A stretch of 64,000 nucleotides of DNA from Acidobacteriota bacterium (GTDB taxonomy: Bacteria > Acidobacteriota > Thermoanaerobaculia > Multivoradales > Multivoraceae): positions 2,385,778-2,449,777 of the forward strand of contig JAPOWR010000001.1 of NCBI GenBank assembly GCA_026707545.1, given 5' to 3'. Position numbers and translations under genes: made by a program. The notes beneath the pieces were generated by a model. It made no database searches, was not told where the DNA came from, and was given only the letters and a program-made list of their open reading frames with translations. Of the stretch, positions 20,021 through 30,853 are shown piece after piece; the first letter of the stretch is position 1, and every line of letters starts with the position of its first letter.

Positions 20021-20977
20021 ATGCCAATAGAACGATCTGAGTGGATCTGGCTCGACGATCAGTGGAAGCCGTGGGACGAGGCCACCGTCCACCTCACCAC
20101 GCACGGCCTGCACTACGGTTCCTCGGTCTTCGAGGGCATTCGCGCCTACGACACCGGCGAAACGACGGCGATCTTCCGCCTCGGCGCTCATGTGCGGCGC
20201 CTGTTCGACAGTTGCCGGATCATGCGCATGGATCCAGGCTACACACCGGATCAGGTCGAGGAGCTGTGCATCGAGGCGGTCGCCCGCAACCGCCTCGAAT
20301 CCTGCTACATCCGGCCCTTGATCTACAGGGGTAACGAGGAGATGGGCCTCAATCCCACCGACTGCAGCTCCAGGCTCGCCATCTACGCGGTCAGGTGGGG
20401 GCGCTACCTAGGAGAGGAGGCGATCGAACAGGGCGTCGACGCCGCGGTGAGCTCCTGGCGGCGCTTCAACTCGAACACGGCCGTACCGCTAGGCAAGATC
20501 AGCGGGCAGTACGTGACGAACCAGTTCGTGTCCATCGAGGCGCGCCAGCACGGTTACGCCGAGGGCATCATGCTCGACGACCGCGGCCTCGTCTGCGAAG
20601 GTGCGGGCGAGAACCTGTTCCTGATCCGCGACGGTGTGATCCACACACCACCCCTCTACAACTCGATCCTGGGCGGCATTACCAGGGACTCCGTGATCAC
20701 GATCGCCCAGGACCTGAAGTACGACGTGCGCTTCCAGCCGATCGCGCGCGAAGAGCTGTACCTGGCCGACGAACTGTTCATGACCGGCACAGCCGCGGAG
20801 GTAAGCCCGGTGCGTTCCGTCGACCGCATTCCGATCGGCTCCGGCAGCCGCGGCGAGATCACGCACCACCTGCAGGAGGAGTTCTTCGGCCTCGTCGAGG
20901 GCCGGCTCCCCGACCGACACGACTGGCTCACTCCCGTACCCCGACTGGCTGCGGCAACATCGGCCGCCGGGGCCTGA
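20021..20977 (+). CDS. ilvE: Branched-chain amino acid aminotransferase
   Basis: 318 residues, fold-type IV PLP aminotransferase, which transfers the amino group between glutamate and Val, Ile or Leu 2-oxo acids. Marks are LTTHGLHYGSSVFEGIRAY, CYIRPLIYRGNEEMGL, the PLP lysine K159 in PLGKISGQYV, EGAGENLFLI, and the phosphate-binding TGTAAEVSPVRSVDR near the C terminus. It is the first structural gene after the attenuator; ilvB follows after 14 bp with its own AGGAGG. Cytoplasmic. Confidence 0.96.
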   Translation: MPIERSEWIWLDDQWKPWDEATVHLTTHGLHYGSSVFEGIRAYDTGETTAIFRLGAHVRRLFDSCRIMRMDPGYTPDQVEELCIEAVARNRLESCYIRPLIYRGNEEMGLNPTDCSSRLAIYAVRWGRYLGEEAIEQGVDAAVSSWRRFNSNTAVPLGKISGQYVTNQFVSIEARQHGYAEGIMLDDRGLVCEGAGENLFLIRDGVIHTPPLYNSILGGITRDSVITIAQDLKYDVRFQPIAREELYLADELFMTGTAAEVSPVRSVDRIPIGSGSRGEITHHLQEEFFGLVEGRLPDRHDWLTPVPRLAAATSAAGA

Positions 20978-20991
20978 CAGAGGAGGCCGAG

Positions 20992-22887
20992 ATGACCGAC
21001 GACACGACCGCTGCGGATCGAGCGACTGAAGAGGCCGGCATGAACACGGAGGCCGTGGTGCTGACCGGCGCCGAGATCGTCTGCGAGTGCCTCCTCCGCG
21101 AAGGAGTCGACATCGTCTTCGGCTATCCCGGCGGGGCGATCCTGCCCACCTACGATGCGCTGACCAAGTACCCGCAACTCCACCACGTTCTGACCCGGCA
21201 CGAGCAGGGCGCGTCCCACATGGCGGACGGCTACGCCCGGGCCACCGGCAAGGTCGGGGTCGCGATGGCGACCAGCGGCCCCGGCGCCACGAATCTGGTC
21301 ACCGGTATCGCGACCGCGATGATGGATTCCTCGCCCATCGTCTGCATCACCGGCCAGGTGCCGACCGGCGCCATCGGCACAGACGCCTTCCAGGAGACGG
21401 ACGTCACCGGGATCACCTTGCCGATTACGAAGCACAACTACCTGGTCACCAGCCTGGACGAGCTGGCAGAAGTCATGCGGGAGGCCTTCCACATCGCGCG
21501 TACCGGCCGGCCGGGCCCCGTGCTCGTCGACATTCCCAAGGACATCCAGAATCAGTCCACGAACTTCGTCTACCCAACGGAGCCGGTCACGCTGCCGGGC
21601 TACAAGCCTCCCAGAGTCGGACGTGCGGATCAGGTCGACGCCGCCCTGAAACTCATCCGCGAGTCGAGACGTCCCATCATCCTGGCCGGACACGGCATCT
21701 CCATGTCGAACGCGAACCGCGAACTTGCGCAACTCTGCGAGCGGGCGCAGATTCCGGTCGCGCTCACGCTGCTCGGAAAGGGCGCCATCTCCGAGCAACA
21801 CCCGATGTGCCTCGGGATGATGGGGATGCACGGCGGCGCCGAAGTGAACCACGCCATCCAGCAGGCCGACCTGCTGATCGCCCTCGGTATGCGCTTCGAC
21901 GACCGGGTAACCGGCAACCTGGCGACCTACGCCCGGAACTCACGCAAGATTCACGTGGACATCGATCCCTCCGAGATCAACAAGAACGTGAACGTCGACG
22001 TCGGCATCGTCGGCGACCTCGGTGAGGTTCTCCGGCAATTGCTGGACCGCGTCGAACGCCGGCCGAACGACGCCTGGTTCGACCGCATCGCGGAGTGGCG
22101 GGCGGACTCGGAGCTGCGCGAGATCGTGCGGCCCGCCGAGGCGCCCCAGCATCCCGCCGTGCCCGAGGGCAAGCTGCTCGGCGCCCAGGTCATCCGTGAT
22201 CTGTTCGAGTTCACCGGCGGCAACGCCGTGACCGTCACCGATGTCGGCCAGCACCAGATGTGGGAGGCCCAGTACTACCAGCACGAACGGCCTCACAGCC
22301 TGATCACGAGCGGCGGGCTCGGCACGATGGGGTTCGGCCTGCCGGCCGCCATCGGCGCCAAGATGGCCCGGCCCGACCAGGAGGTGTGGGCGATCGTCGG
22401 CGACGGCGGCTTCCAGATGACCTCGATGGAACTCGCTACCGCGGTCCAGGAGCAGGTCAACGTGCACATCGCCGTGATCAACAACGGATTCCTCGGCATG
22501 GTCCGCCAGTGGCAGGAGTTCTTCTACGAGGAGCGCTACAACCAGACGCCCATGGTCAATCCGGACTTCTGCAAGCTGGCGGAGGCCTATGGGATCCCGG
22601 CTACCCGGGTCACCGAACGCGGCCAGATCGAAGAGGCCGTGAACGAAAACCGGGCCCGCACCGCCGGTCCGACCCTGATCGACTTCGTCGTCGAGAAGGA
22701 GGAGATCGTCTTTCCCATGGTGCCGGCCGGCGCCGACCTCGACGACATGATCCGCCGGCCGACGCCGGAGGAGTTCGAGCGCAAGCGCCGCGAACGGGCG
22801 GCGGCAGCGGAGGCTCCCGAAGAGCCAGCGCCGGAACCCGAAGCCCCGGCCGCGGCGGCCACCGTCGGCACGCGGTTCGGAGTCTGA
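20992..22887 (+). CDS. ilvB: Acetolactate synthase large (catalytic) subunit
   Basis: 631 residues from ATG 20992 (AGGAGG 5 nt upstream). This ThDP enzyme makes 2-acetolactate or 2-aceto-2-hydroxybutyrate. E71 in LTRHEQGASH is the ThDP-activating glutamate, with FGYPGGAILP before it, the FAD/central domain in the middle and GDGGFQMTSMELATA...NNGFLGMVRQWQ as the ThDP-binding motif. The first 20 residues and a C-terminal tail rich in Ala, Pro and Glu (about 600-631) extend beyond the usual core; the tail looks disordered. The open frame extends into ilvE, but the SD and homology fix the start. The regulatory subunit gene follows 13 bp downstream. Confidence 0.96.
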   Translation: MTDDTTAADRATEEAGMNTEAVVLTGAEIVCECLLREGVDIVFGYPGGAILPTYDALTKYPQLHHVLTRHEQGASHMADGYARATGKVGVAMATSGPGATNLVTGIATAMMDSSPIVCITGQVPTGAIGTDAFQETDVTGITLPITKHNYLVTSLDELAEVMREAFHIARTGRPGPVLVDIPKDIQNQSTNFVYPTEPVTLPGYKPPRVGRADQVDAALKLIRESRRPIILAGHGISMSNANRELAQLCERAQIPVALTLLGKGAISEQHPMCLGMMGMHGGAEVNHAIQQADLLIALGMRFDDRVTGNLATYARNSRKIHVDIDPSEINKNVNVDVGIVGDLGEVLRQLLDRVERRPNDAWFDRIAEWRADSELREIVRPAEAPQHPAVPEGKLLGAQVIRDLFEFTGGNAVTVTDVGQHQMWEAQYYQHERPHSLITSGGLGTMGFGLPAAIGAKMARPDQEVWAIVGDGGFQMTSMELATAVQEQVNVHIAVINNGFLGMVRQWQEFFYEERYNQTPMVNPDFCKLAEAYGIPATRVTERGQIEEAVNENRARTAGPTLIDFVVEKEEIVFPMVPAGADLDDMIRRPTPEEFERKRRERAAAAEAPEEPAPEPEAPAAAATVGTRFGV

Positions 22888-22900
22888 GGACGAGGGGACG

Positions 22901-23446
22901 ATGGCCAAGCACATCCTGGCGGCGCTGGTCGAGAACCGCCCGGGCGTTTTGGCCCGGGTGTCGAACCTCTTCAGACGGCGCAGCTTCAACATCGACAGCC
23001 TGTCCGTGGGACGCACCCAGCGAGAGAACATCTCCCGCATGACGATCGTCATGGAGTCCGACGCCGCCGAGGCCGACCGCCTGGTCAAGAACCTCTACAA
23101 GCTGGTCGACGTGGTCCATGTCGACCACCTCCACAGCCAGCCGTCCGTGGTCCGCGACATGGCCCTCGTCAAGGTCAGGGCATCGTCGGAGAACCGGCGT
23201 GAAGTCATCCAGCTCTGCGACATCTTCCGTGCCCGCATCATCGACGTGAGCGCCGAATCCCTGGTGGTCGAGATCACGGGCGAGGAAGAGAAACTCGAGC
23301 ACTTCACCGAACTCGTGCGTCCCTTCGGGATCGTCGAGATGGTCCGAACCGGCGTGATCGCTCTCGGACGCGGCGGCCACACCCTGAAGGACGAGGGATA
23401 CAAACCGAACCGCACCCGATCCGCCCGCCGGCGCAACGTGCTCTGA
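22901..23446 (+). CDS. ilvN: Acetolactate synthase small (regulatory) subunit
   Basis: 181 residues, IlvN/IlvH type. An N-terminal ACT domain ([27 protein letters not shown], residues 3-75) binds valine for feedback control; the C-terminal domain (about 80-165) activates the large subunit. Both domains are present. It lies between ilvB and ilvC as in many bacteria. Confidence 0.95.
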   Translation: MAKHILAALVENRPGVLARVSNLFRRRSFNIDSLSVGRTQRENISRMTIVMESDAAEADRLVKNLYKLVDVVHVDHLHSQPSVVRDMALVKVRASSENRREVIQLCDIFRARIIDVSAESLVVEITGEEEKLEHFTELVRPFGIVEMVRTGVIALGRGGHTLKDEGYKPNRTRSARRRNVL

Positions 23447-23490
23447 CGGCCCGGAACCCGCTCACTTCATCCGACGAGGACTCTGTTCAG

Positions 23491-24492
23491 ATGGCAAAGC
23501 TCTACTACGACGACGACGCCGATCTCTCCCGCCTTACGGGCAAGACAGTCGCGGTCATCGGCTACGGCAGCCAGGGCCACGCCCATGCGCTGAACCTACG
23601 CGACAGCGGGCTCGAAGTCGTCGTCGGACTGCGGGCGGGAAGCGGCAGCCAGGCCAAGGCCGAGGCCGACGGTCTCGAAGTGCTGAGCAACGCCGCCGCC
23701 GCCGCCAAAGGTCAGATGATCATGATCCTGGCCCCCGACACCGCGCAGGCGACGCTCTACGAACAGGACATCGCGCCGAACCTCGAAGCCGGGGACACAC
23801 TGATGTTCGCGCACGGCTTCAACATCCGCTACGGCGAGATCGAGGCGCCGGAAAACGTCAACGTGTCCCTGGTGGCGCCGAAGGCGCCCGGACACCGTGT
23901 GCGCGAAGTGTTCACCGAGGGCGCCGGCACGCCGGGCCTCGTCGCGGTCGAGAACGACGCGACGGGCGGCGCCCTGGCGGACGCCCTCGCCTACGCCAAG
24001 GGCATCGGCTGCACGCGGGCCGGCGTGATCGAGACGACCTTCGCCGAGGAGACCGAGACCGATCTCTTCGGCGAGCAGATCGTGCTCTGCGGTGGCGCCT
24101 CGGCGCTGGTGCGCGCCGGGTTCGAGAAGCTGGTCGCGGCCGGCTACCAGCCGGAAGTCGCGTACTTCGAATGCCTGCACGAGTTGAAGCTGATCGTCGA
24201 CCTGATGTACGAAGGCGGCCTCGGCTACATGTGGTACAGCGTCTCCGACACCGCCGAGCACGGCGGCTACCACGCCGGCGATCAACTGATCACGAAGGAC
24301 GTGCGCGAGGTGATGGACAAGGTGCTCCGCGACATCCAGGACGGGACCTATGCCCGCGACTGGATCGCGGAGAACAAGAACGGCCGGCCGCGGTTCGATC
24401 CCCGCCGGGCGACGGAGAGGACGCATCCGATCGAGGAAGTTGGCCGGGAACTGCGTCGGATGATGCCGTTCCTGGACGCCAAGGAGGTGTAG
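23491..24492 (+). CDS. ilvC: Ketol-acid reductoisomerase, class I
   Basis: 333 residues, class I length. It isomerises and reduces acetolactate to 2,3-dihydroxyisovalerate with NAD(P)H and Mg2+. The Rossmann motif is [17 protein letters not shown] (residues 24-40); the C-terminal knotted domain has [31 protein letters not shown] and [12 protein letters not shown], supplying the Mg-binding acids. The end AAGGAGGTGTAG doubles as the ribosome-binding site of leuA. Confidence 0.97.
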   Translation: MAKLYYDDDADLSRLTGKTVAVIGYGSQGHAHALNLRDSGLEVVVGLRAGSGSQAKAEADGLEVLSNAAAAAKGQMIMILAPDTAQATLYEQDIAPNLEAGDTLMFAHGFNIRYGEIEAPENVNVSLVAPKAPGHRVREVFTEGAGTPGLVAVENDATGGALADALAYAKGIGCTRAGVIETTFAEETETDLFGEQIVLCGGASALVRAGFEKLVAAGYQPEVAYFECLHELKLIVDLMYEGGLGYMWYSVSDTAEHGGYHAGDQLITKDVREVMDKVLRDIQDGTYARDWIAENKNGRPRFDPRRATERTHPIEEVGRELRRMMPFLDAKEV

Positions 24493-24494
24493 AC

Positions 24495-26126
24495 ATGAAA
24501 GGACGAAAAAGTCGGAACGGCGACTACGTCCGAATCTTCGACACCACGCTGCGCGACGGCGAGCAATCGCCCGGCGCAACGATGACCAGCGCCGAGAAGC
24601 TCGAGGTGGCGCGCCAACTCGCCGTGCTCGGCGTCGACATCATCGAAGCCGGTTTCCCCGCGGCCAGCCCCGACGACCTGGAGGGGGTGCGGCGGATCGC
24701 GCGCGAGGTAGGGGCCCGAAAGGGCCCGGTCATCGCGGGTCTCGCCCGCTGCTGGCGCGAGGACATCGACAAGGCCTGGGAAGGAGTCCGGGACGCCGCC
24801 AGGCCGCGCATTCACGCCTTCATCGCCACCTCCGACCTGCACATGGAACGCAAGCTGGGGATGACCCGGGAGCAGGTGTTGAGCCAGGTCGGCCACATGG
24901 TCGCGCATGCCCGCTCCTTGTGCGACGACATCGAGTTCAGCCCCGAGGACGGCAGCCGCTCCGACCCGGACTTCCTGGTCGAGGTGCTTTCGCTGGCGAT
25001 CAAGGAAGGCGCCACAACGCTGAACATTCCGGACACGGTCGGCTACGACATGCCGGTCGAGTACCGGGACCTGTTCCGCTACCTGATGGAGCACACGGAC
25101 GGCGCCGATCGGGTGATCTGGTCGGCCCACTGCCACGACGACCTCGGCTGCGCCACGGCGAACACCCTGGCCGCGATCGAGGCCGGCGTCCGCCAGGTCG
25201 AAGTGACGATCAACGGCATCGGCGAACGCGCCGGGAACACGTCGCTCGAGGAAGTCGTCATGGCGCTTCACACCCGGCCCCAGGTCTACGGCGTCGGCAC
25301 CCGTCTGAACACGACCGAACTCGTGCGCACGAGCCGCCTGGTGGCGCACTACACCGGCATCGCGGTGCCCCGGAACAAGGCGATCGTGGGTGAGAACGCG
25401 TTCGCGCACGAGGCCGGCATCCACCAGCACGGCATGCTCCAGGATCAGCGCACCTACGAGATCATGACCCCGCAGACCGTCGGCCTGACCCAGAGCAAGC
25501 TGGTCCTGGGCAAGCACTCCGGCAAGCACGCGCTGCGGGTGCGCATGGAGGAACTCGGCTTCGAACTGAACCGGGAAGAACTCGGCGAGGCCTTCCGGCG
25601 CTTCAAGCAGCTCGCCGACCAGAAGAAGGACATCACCGACGCCGACCTGCAGGCGCTCGCGAACCAGGAGATCCTGGCGCCAACGGAGATCTTCACGCTG
25701 CTCGAGCTGCAGATCTCCTGCGGGCGGCCCGGCATGCCGACCGCGACCGCCCGACTGCGCGGTCCGAACGGCCAGGAGTACATCTCGCCGGGTGTCGGGA
25801 CCGGCCCCGTCGACGCCACCTTCAGCGCGATCGACGCGGTCGTCGAGGCCGAGAACACGCTGCTCGAGTACAACGTCCACAGCGTCACCGAAGGCATTGA
25901 CGCGATGGGCGAGGTCACGGTGCGGATCAAGAGCCCGGCCTCCGGCCCCGGCGACGGCCGGATCTTCGGCGGTTACGGCGCCGACACGGACGTCATCGTC
26001 GCCTCGGCCAAGGCTTATCTCGCGGCCCTCAACCGGATGCTGACCGTCATCGGCACCAAGTACACGGCCGGCGAGGGCGCACCGGCGACTCTCAGGGTCT
26101 CGAGCCCGCAGCCGGTGGAAGCATGA
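24495..26126 (+). CDS. leuA: 2-Isopropylmalate synthase
   Basis: 543 residues from ATG 24495, only 2 nt after the ilvC stop and served by AAGGAGGT inside ilvC. It catalyses the first step of leucine synthesis. The barrel has [57 protein letters not shown] and [11 protein letters not shown]. The C-terminal LeuA dimer domain (about 390-543), which binds leucine for feedback inhibition, is complete. It is distinct from the citramalate synthase at 12248-13813. It overlaps leuC by 4 bp. Confidence 0.96.
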   Translation: MKGRKSRNGDYVRIFDTTLRDGEQSPGATMTSAEKLEVARQLAVLGVDIIEAGFPAASPDDLEGVRRIAREVGARKGPVIAGLARCWREDIDKAWEGVRDAARPRIHAFIATSDLHMERKLGMTREQVLSQVGHMVAHARSLCDDIEFSPEDGSRSDPDFLVEVLSLAIKEGATTLNIPDTVGYDMPVEYRDLFRYLMEHTDGADRVIWSAHCHDDLGCATANTLAAIEAGVRQVEVTINGIGERAGNTSLEEVVMALHTRPQVYGVGTRLNTTELVRTSRLVAHYTGIAVPRNKAIVGENAFAHEAGIHQHGMLQDQRTYEIMTPQTVGLTQSKLVLGKHSGKHALRVRMEELGFELNREELGEAFRRFKQLADQKKDITDADLQALANQEILAPTEIFTLLELQISCGRPGMPTATARLRGPNGQEYISPGVGTGPVDATFSAIDAVVEAENTLLEYNVHSVTEGIDAMGEVTVRIKSPASGPGDGRIFGGYGADTDVIVASAKAYLAALNRMLTVIGTKYTAGEGAPATLRVSSPQPVEA

Positions 26127-27544
26127 GCCAGACCCGGACACTGTTCGAGAAGATCTGGCGGCGCCACCTGGTCGCGGCCGAGGAGCGCGGCCTGCCTGCA
26201 ACGCTCTTCATCGATCTGCATCTGGTTCACGAAGTGACCTCGCCCCAGGCGTTCACCGACCTGGCCGAACGGGGATTGACCGTGCGGCGGCCCGATCTGA
26301 CCCTGGCGACGATGGACCATTCGACGCCGACAGATCCCTCGATCGATGGCGCAAGGCTCAGGGTGCTCGACCCGGAGGGCTCGGCGCAGCTCGACCAGTT
26401 GCAGGCGAACTGCGAACGCTACGGCATCCCGCTGTACGCGATGGGCGACGAGCGGCGCGGCATCGTGCACGTGATTGGACCGGAACTCGGCGCCACTCAG
26501 CCCGGAATGACGGTCGTCTGCGGCGACAGCCATACGAGCACCCACGGCGCGGTCGGGGCGCTCGCCTTCGGCATCGGCACCAGCGAGGTCGGCCACGTCC
26601 TCGCCACGCAGTGCCTCTTGCAGCACCGGCCGAAGACCTATGAGGTCCGGGTCGACGGCCGGCTGCAGGAGGGCGTGGTCGCCAAGGACATCATCCTGGC
26701 CGTGATCGCCAGGCTCGGGATCGGCGGCGGCACGGGCCACGTGTTCGAGTACACCGGCGAAGCGATCCGGTCGCTCGACATGGAAGGCCGGATGACGGTC
26801 TGCAACATGTCGATCGAGGGCGGTGCCCGCGCCGGGCTGATCGCGCCCGACGACGTGACCTTCGATTACCTCGAGGGGCGGGCGATGGCACCGTCCGGCG
26901 AGGCCTGGGAGGCGGCGCTCGAGGACTGGCGTTCCCTGCCCACCGACGAGGGGGCGGTCTACGACCGGACCACCACGGTCGACGGTTCGAGTCTCGAACC
27001 GATGGTCACCTACGGGACGAATCCAGGCATGGCGATCCCGATCGCCGGCGCGATTCCCGAAGACGCGGCGGTCGAACCCGAGAAGCGAGCCTCGTTCCGC
27101 AAGGCGCTCGACTACATGGCGCTCGAACCGGGCCAGCAGCTTGAGGGCAAGCCGATCGACGTCGTCTTCGTCGGCAGTTGCACGAACTCCCGCTACAGCG
27201 ACCTTGCGGCCGCCGCGGGCGTCCTGCGGGGACGCAAGGTCGCCGACGGCCTCCGCGTGCTCGTGGTGCCCGGGTCCGACGCCGTGAAGCGGCAGGCGGA
27301 GCGCGACGGCCTCGCCCAGATCTTCGTCGACGCCGGCGCCGAGTGGCGCGAGGCCGGTTGCTCCATGTGCCTGGCGATGAACGGCGATCAACTGGCGCCC
27401 GGCCAGTACGCGGTCAGCACCTCCAACCGCAACTTCGAGGGCCGCCAGGGCGCCGGCGGACGCACCTTCCTGGCGAGTCCGTTGACTGCGGCCGCGTCGG
27501 CTATCACGGGCCGCGTGACCGACGTCCGCGAGGTGCTGTCGTGA
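26123..27544 (+). CDS. leuC: 3-Isopropylmalate dehydratase large subunit
   Basis: 473 residues, aconitase family. With LeuD it isomerises 2- to 3-isopropylmalate, and in isoleucine synthesis from citramalate it handles citramalate as well. The three 4Fe-4S cysteines are at C353 (GSCTNSR), C413 and C416 (CSMC). Other marks are [18 protein letters not shown] and [20 protein letters not shown]. It overlaps both neighbours by 4 bp (ATGA and GTGA), consistent with coupled synthesis of the heterodimer. Confidence 0.97.
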   Translation: MSQTRTLFEKIWRRHLVAAEERGLPATLFIDLHLVHEVTSPQAFTDLAERGLTVRRPDLTLATMDHSTPTDPSIDGARLRVLDPEGSAQLDQLQANCERYGIPLYAMGDERRGIVHVIGPELGATQPGMTVVCGDSHTSTHGAVGALAFGIGTSEVGHVLATQCLLQHRPKTYEVRVDGRLQEGVVAKDIILAVIARLGIGGGTGHVFEYTGEAIRSLDMEGRMTVCNMSIEGGARAGLIAPDDVTFDYLEGRAMAPSGEAWEAALEDWRSLPTDEGAVYDRTTTVDGSSLEPMVTYGTNPGMAIPIAGAIPEDAAVEPEKRASFRKALDYMALEPGQQLEGKPIDVVFVGSCTNSRYSDLAAAAGVLRGRKVADGLRVLVVPGSDAVKRQAERDGLAQIFVDAGAEWREAGCSMCLAMNGDQLAPGQYAVSTSNRNFEGRQGAGGRTFLASPLTAAASAITGRVTDVREVLS

Positions 27545-28164
27545 GCAGCCGCTTCGATCGCTTCACCGGCACCCTGGCGCCGCTGCCGATCCAGAACGTC
27601 GACACCGACCAGATCATCCCGGCCTCCTACCTCAAGGTCACCGACCGCAGCGGCCTCGCCTCCGGCCTGTTCTCCCGCTGGCGCTACCGGGACGGAGACC
27701 CGGAAGGCGAACCCATCTCCGACTTCGTGCTGAACCGCGCCGAGCACGCCGAAGCCAGGATCCTCCTGGCCGGCGACAACTTCGGTTGCGGCAGCTCCCG
27801 CGAGCACGCGCCCTGGGCCCTCGTCGGCTACGGCTTCCGCGTTGTGATCAGCACCTCCTTCGCCGACATCTTCCACAGCAACGCGCTGAAGAACGGCCTG
27901 CTCGTCGTTCCGGTGACGGAAGAGGTGTCCGCGTCCCTGTTCGCCGCCGTTTCCGCCGATCCGGCAGCCGAAGTCACGATCGACCTGGAAGCGCAGACAC
28001 TACGCCTCCCCGACGGCAGTGAAACGGCCTTCGAAGTCGATCCCTTCGCCCGCCGCTGCCTGCTCGACGGCACGGACCAGCTCGGCTATCTACTGAAGCA
28101 GGGGCCGGCGATCGAGGCGTTCGAGGCGGGGCACCCCTCGCGGCTCGACACGCGGTCGGCCTGA
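27541..28164 (+). CDS. leuD: 3-Isopropylmalate dehydratase small subunit
   Basis: 207 residues from GTG 27541, which overlaps the leuC stop as GTGA. The swivelling domain is identified by [14 protein letters not shown] at the start, [20 protein letters not shown] and [15 protein letters not shown]. The longer upstream open frame lies inside leuC and is not needed. It forms the isomerase with LeuC. Confidence 0.96.
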   Translation: MSSRFDRFTGTLAPLPIQNVDTDQIIPASYLKVTDRSGLASGLFSRWRYRDGDPEGEPISDFVLNRAEHAEARILLAGDNFGCGSSREHAPWALVGYGFRVVISTSFADIFHSNALKNGLLVVPVTEEVSASLFAAVSADPAAEVTIDLEAQTLRLPDGSETAFEVDPFARRCLLDGTDQLGYLLKQGPAIEAFEAGHPSRLDTRSA

Positions 28165-28185
28165 GGGGCCGGCCGGCGCCAGCGC

Positions 28186-29247
28186 ATGCAAGCGAACATC
28201 GTCCTTCTGCCCGGCGACGGCATCGGGCCCGAAGTCACCGCCGAAGCAGCCCGGATTCTCAGAGCGGTCGCCGACCTGGGCGAGCACGAGTTCCGGCTCG
28301 ATTCCCATCCGATGGGTGGAAACGCGATCGACGACTTCCAGAATCCGCTGCCACCCACGACACTGGCCTCCTGCAAGGAGGCCGATGCGGTGCTGCTCGG
28401 CGCCGTCGGCGGACCGAAGTGGTCCGACCCGACGGCCGAGCTCAGGCCTGAGCAGGGGCTCCTCGACCTGCGGGCCGAACTCGGGCTGTTCGCCAATCTA
28501 CGACCGGTGCCCGTGTTCGAATCGCTCGCCCCGTTCGCGCCGCTCAAGCCCGAACTGCTGCGCGGCGTGGATCTCCTGTTCGTGCGCGAACTGACCGGCG
28601 GCATCTACTTCGGTCCCCGCCAGGAACAGGGCGACGGCGACGTGGCGCACGACACCCTGGTCTACTCGACCGGCGAAGTGGAGCGAGTCGCCCGCGTGGC
28701 GCTGAAGGCTGCCCGGAGGCGCCGAAAGAAGGTCGCGTCGATCGACAAGGCGAACGTCCTTGCCTCGATGCGGCTTTGGCGCCGCGCAGTGACCGAGGTC
28801 GCCGGCGCCTACCCCGACATTGAGGTGACTCACCACCTGGTGGACGCCTTCGCCATGCAGTTGATGCGCTCGCCCGCGGACTACGACGTGATCCTGGCCG
28901 GCAACATGTTCGGCGACATCCTGAGCGACGAGGCTGCGATTCTCGCCGGCTCCCTCGGCATGCTGCCCTCGGCGTCGCTGGGCTCCGGGCGACAGGGCCT
29001 GTACGAACCGGTCCACGGTTCGGCGCCCGACATCGCCGGTCGCGGCATCGCGAACCCGATCGGCGCGATCCTGAGCGCCGCGATGCTGCTCCGGCACAGT
29101 CTTGATCTCGAGGTCGAGGCGGCCCAGGTCGAAGCGGCGGTCGCGGCGGTTCTGGACGACGGGCTGCGCACCGCGGACCTGGTGCCGGAGGGCGGTCAGG
29201 CCGTGTCGACGGAGGAGTTGGGAAGGGCGGTGGAGGCGAAGCTCTGA
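28186..29247 (+). CDS. leuB: 3-Isopropylmalate dehydrogenase
   Basis: 353 residues, isocitrate/isopropylmalate dehydrogenase family; oxidative decarboxylation with NAD+ and Mg2+. Marks are [25 protein letters not shown], the catalytic region [14 protein letters not shown], the acid-rich [20 protein letters not shown] and the NAD-binding [15 protein letters not shown]. It is the last gene of the operon; uppP is convergent 12 bp away and no intrinsic terminator is visible. ilvD is not in this run. Confidence 0.96.
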   Translation: MQANIVLLPGDGIGPEVTAEAARILRAVADLGEHEFRLDSHPMGGNAIDDFQNPLPPTTLASCKEADAVLLGAVGGPKWSDPTAELRPEQGLLDLRAELGLFANLRPVPVFESLAPFAPLKPELLRGVDLLFVRELTGGIYFGPRQEQGDGDVAHDTLVYSTGEVERVARVALKAARRRRKKVASIDKANVLASMRLWRRAVTEVAGAYPDIEVTHHLVDAFAMQLMRSPADYDVILAGNMFGDILSDEAAILAGSLGMLPSASLGSGRQGLYEPVHGSAPDIAGRGIANPIGAILSAAMLLRHSLDLEVEAAQVEAAVAAVLDDGLRTADLVPEGGQAVSTEELGRAVEAKL

Positions 29248-29259
29248 CGGAACGCGACG

Positions 29260-30060
29260 CTACGACTGGAACAGGACCAGCAGGACGGCGCCCAGGACGA
29301 GCCGATACGCGACGAAGACCTGCAGACTCCTACGCCGGACCCAGCCGAGCAGCGCGCCGATCACCAGGTAGCCGACGACGGCGGATAGCGCCGCGACCAG
29401 GAGCAGAGACGGAAGGTGCGAAACCGGCAACTCGCCGCTGAGCATCTCCAGGGTGTTGTTGCCGGCGACGAAGATGCCGGCGGGAATCGCCATCAGGAAG
29501 GCGAATCGCGCCGACGATTCGCGGTCGAAGCCGAGCAGCCGGCCGGCGCTGATCACGACTCCGGCCCGGGAGGCGCCCGGCACGAGCGCCATGGCCTGCG
29601 CAACGCCAAACACCACCGCTCGTGGCCAGGTCAACTGCCCGAGCCGGCGGTCCTGTCCACCCCAGCGGTCGGCCGCCCCTAGCACCAGGCCGAAGCCGAT
29701 CGTCGCCCAGGCGATCACGCCGGGACTACGGGCGGCGCCGGCCACCCAGCCTTCTATCGCGATACCGATGACGAGCACCGGCACCGACGCGACGGCCAGC
29801 AGGGGGATCATCCGCCGCGCGTTCGCGTCGCCGGCATCCACGCCCGGGCGCAGAGCCCGGACGTAGACCACCAGGTCCTTCCGAAAGTAGGCGACGACAG
29901 CCAGCAGCGTGCCGGTGTTCGCCGCCACGTCGACCGCAAGGCCCTGGTCGGGCCAGCCGAACAGCCGCGGCAACAGGATCAGGTGCGCCGTCGAACTGAT
30001 CGGCAGGTACTCCGTGAGCCCCTGTACCAAGGCCACGAGAATCAACTGCACGGGCCCCAC
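29260..30060 (-). CDS. uppP: Undecaprenyl-diphosphatase
   Basis: 266 residues from GTG 30060, the usual BacA/UppP length; the ATG 54 nt upstream would add a polar tail and overlap the divergent gene. It is an integral membrane enzyme that recycles undecaprenyl pyrophosphate for peptidoglycan and polymer export. Conserved motifs are VQGLTEYLPISSTAHLIL near the N terminus and VPGASRAGVVIS in the second half, with multiple transmembrane helices between them. Confidence 0.95.
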   Translation of the reverse strand: MGPVQLILVALVQGLTEYLPISSTAHLILLPRLFGWPDQGLAVDVAANTGTLLAVVAYFRKDLVVYVRALRPGVDAGDANARRMIPLLAVASVPVLVIGIAIEGWVAGAARSPGVIAWATIGFGLVLGAADRWGGQDRRLGQLTWPRAVVFGVAQAMALVPGASRAGVVISAGRLLGFDRESSARFAFLMAIPAGIFVAGNNTLEMLSGELPVSHLPSLLLVAALSAVVGYLVIGALLGWVRRRSLQVFVAYRLVLGAVLLVLFQS

Positions 30061-30101
30061 GAAGCGAGGATAGCGCCCGCGGTGCGGATACGATGCGCGC
30101 C

Positions 30102-30830
30102 ATGACCAAGCCACGCACGTACCTCAGCTTGATCGCCGCAACTCTTGCCCTGCTGGTGGCGATTCCCGCCTGCGCCCAGGAAGAGGCCAGCGCCGCGGCC
30201 AACGATGAGCCGCCCCTCCCGGAAACCTGGGACCAGAAGGCCTCCTACGCGCTCGGCGTGAACGTCGGCAGCAACCTGGGGCCGAACGACTTCCTGCTCG
30301 ACCCCGATCTGTTTCTCCGCGGCTTCAGGGACGCACTGGAAGGTACGGAGGCGATGGAGTCCGACGAAATCGACAGCGTGCTCAGGGAACTCGGCGCCAA
30401 GATGCAGGCGCACGCGGATCGCCAGCGACAGGCGGCGCTGCTCGAGAACACCGCCCGCAGCTCGGCGTTTCTGGCCATGAAGGCAAAGGAAGAAGGCATC
30501 GTCAAGAGGGACTCCGGCCTGCTCTACCGCGAACTCCGGGCCGGCGAGGGCGAAAGCCCGACCGCGGCCCAGGCAGTGACCGTCCACTACCGGGGCACCC
30601 TGATCGACGGCACGCAGTTCGACAGCACCTACGACCGCGACCAACCCGCCACCAGCCCCGTCAACGGCTTCATTCCCGGCTGGGTGGAGGCGCTCCAGTT
30701 GATGAAGCCGGGCGCAAAGTGGGAACTCTTCATCCCGGCCGACCTGGCGTACGGCGCGGACGGCGCACCGCCCGCCATTCCACCGGGCGCCGCACTCAGG
30801 TTCGAAATCGAGCTGTTGGAGGTCCAGTAG
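30102..30830 (+). CDS. FKBP-type peptidyl-prolyl isomerase, exported
   Basis: 242 residues from ATG 30102 (an in-frame ATG at 30093 adds three). A signal peptide (LSLIAATLALLVAIPACA) ends in an AxA-like site; the Cys also makes a poor lipobox, so a periplasmic or lipoprotein form is possible. An N-terminal helical dimerisation region of FkpA/Mip type (DQKASYALGVNVGSNLG onward) precedes the FKBP domain (VTVHYRGTLIDGTQFDSTYD, NGFIPGWVEALQLMKPGAKW, IPADLAYG). Its role is folding of envelope proteins. TACGAT at 30089-30094 resembles a -10 box and overlaps the first ATG, which favours the second as start. Confidence 0.9.
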   Translation: MTKPRTYLSLIAATLALLVAIPACAQEEASAAANDEPPLPETWDQKASYALGVNVGSNLGPNDFLLDPDLFLRGFRDALEGTEAMESDEIDSVLRELGAKMQAHADRQRQAALLENTARSSAFLAMKAKEEGIVKRDSGLLYRELRAGEGESPTAAQAVTVHYRGTLIDGTQFDSTYDRDQPATSPVNGFIPGWVEALQLMKPGAKWELFIPADLAYGADGAPPAIPPGAALRFEIELLEVQ

Positions 30831-30853
30831 CCGAAGGCGGCCGGCCCCCTCGG

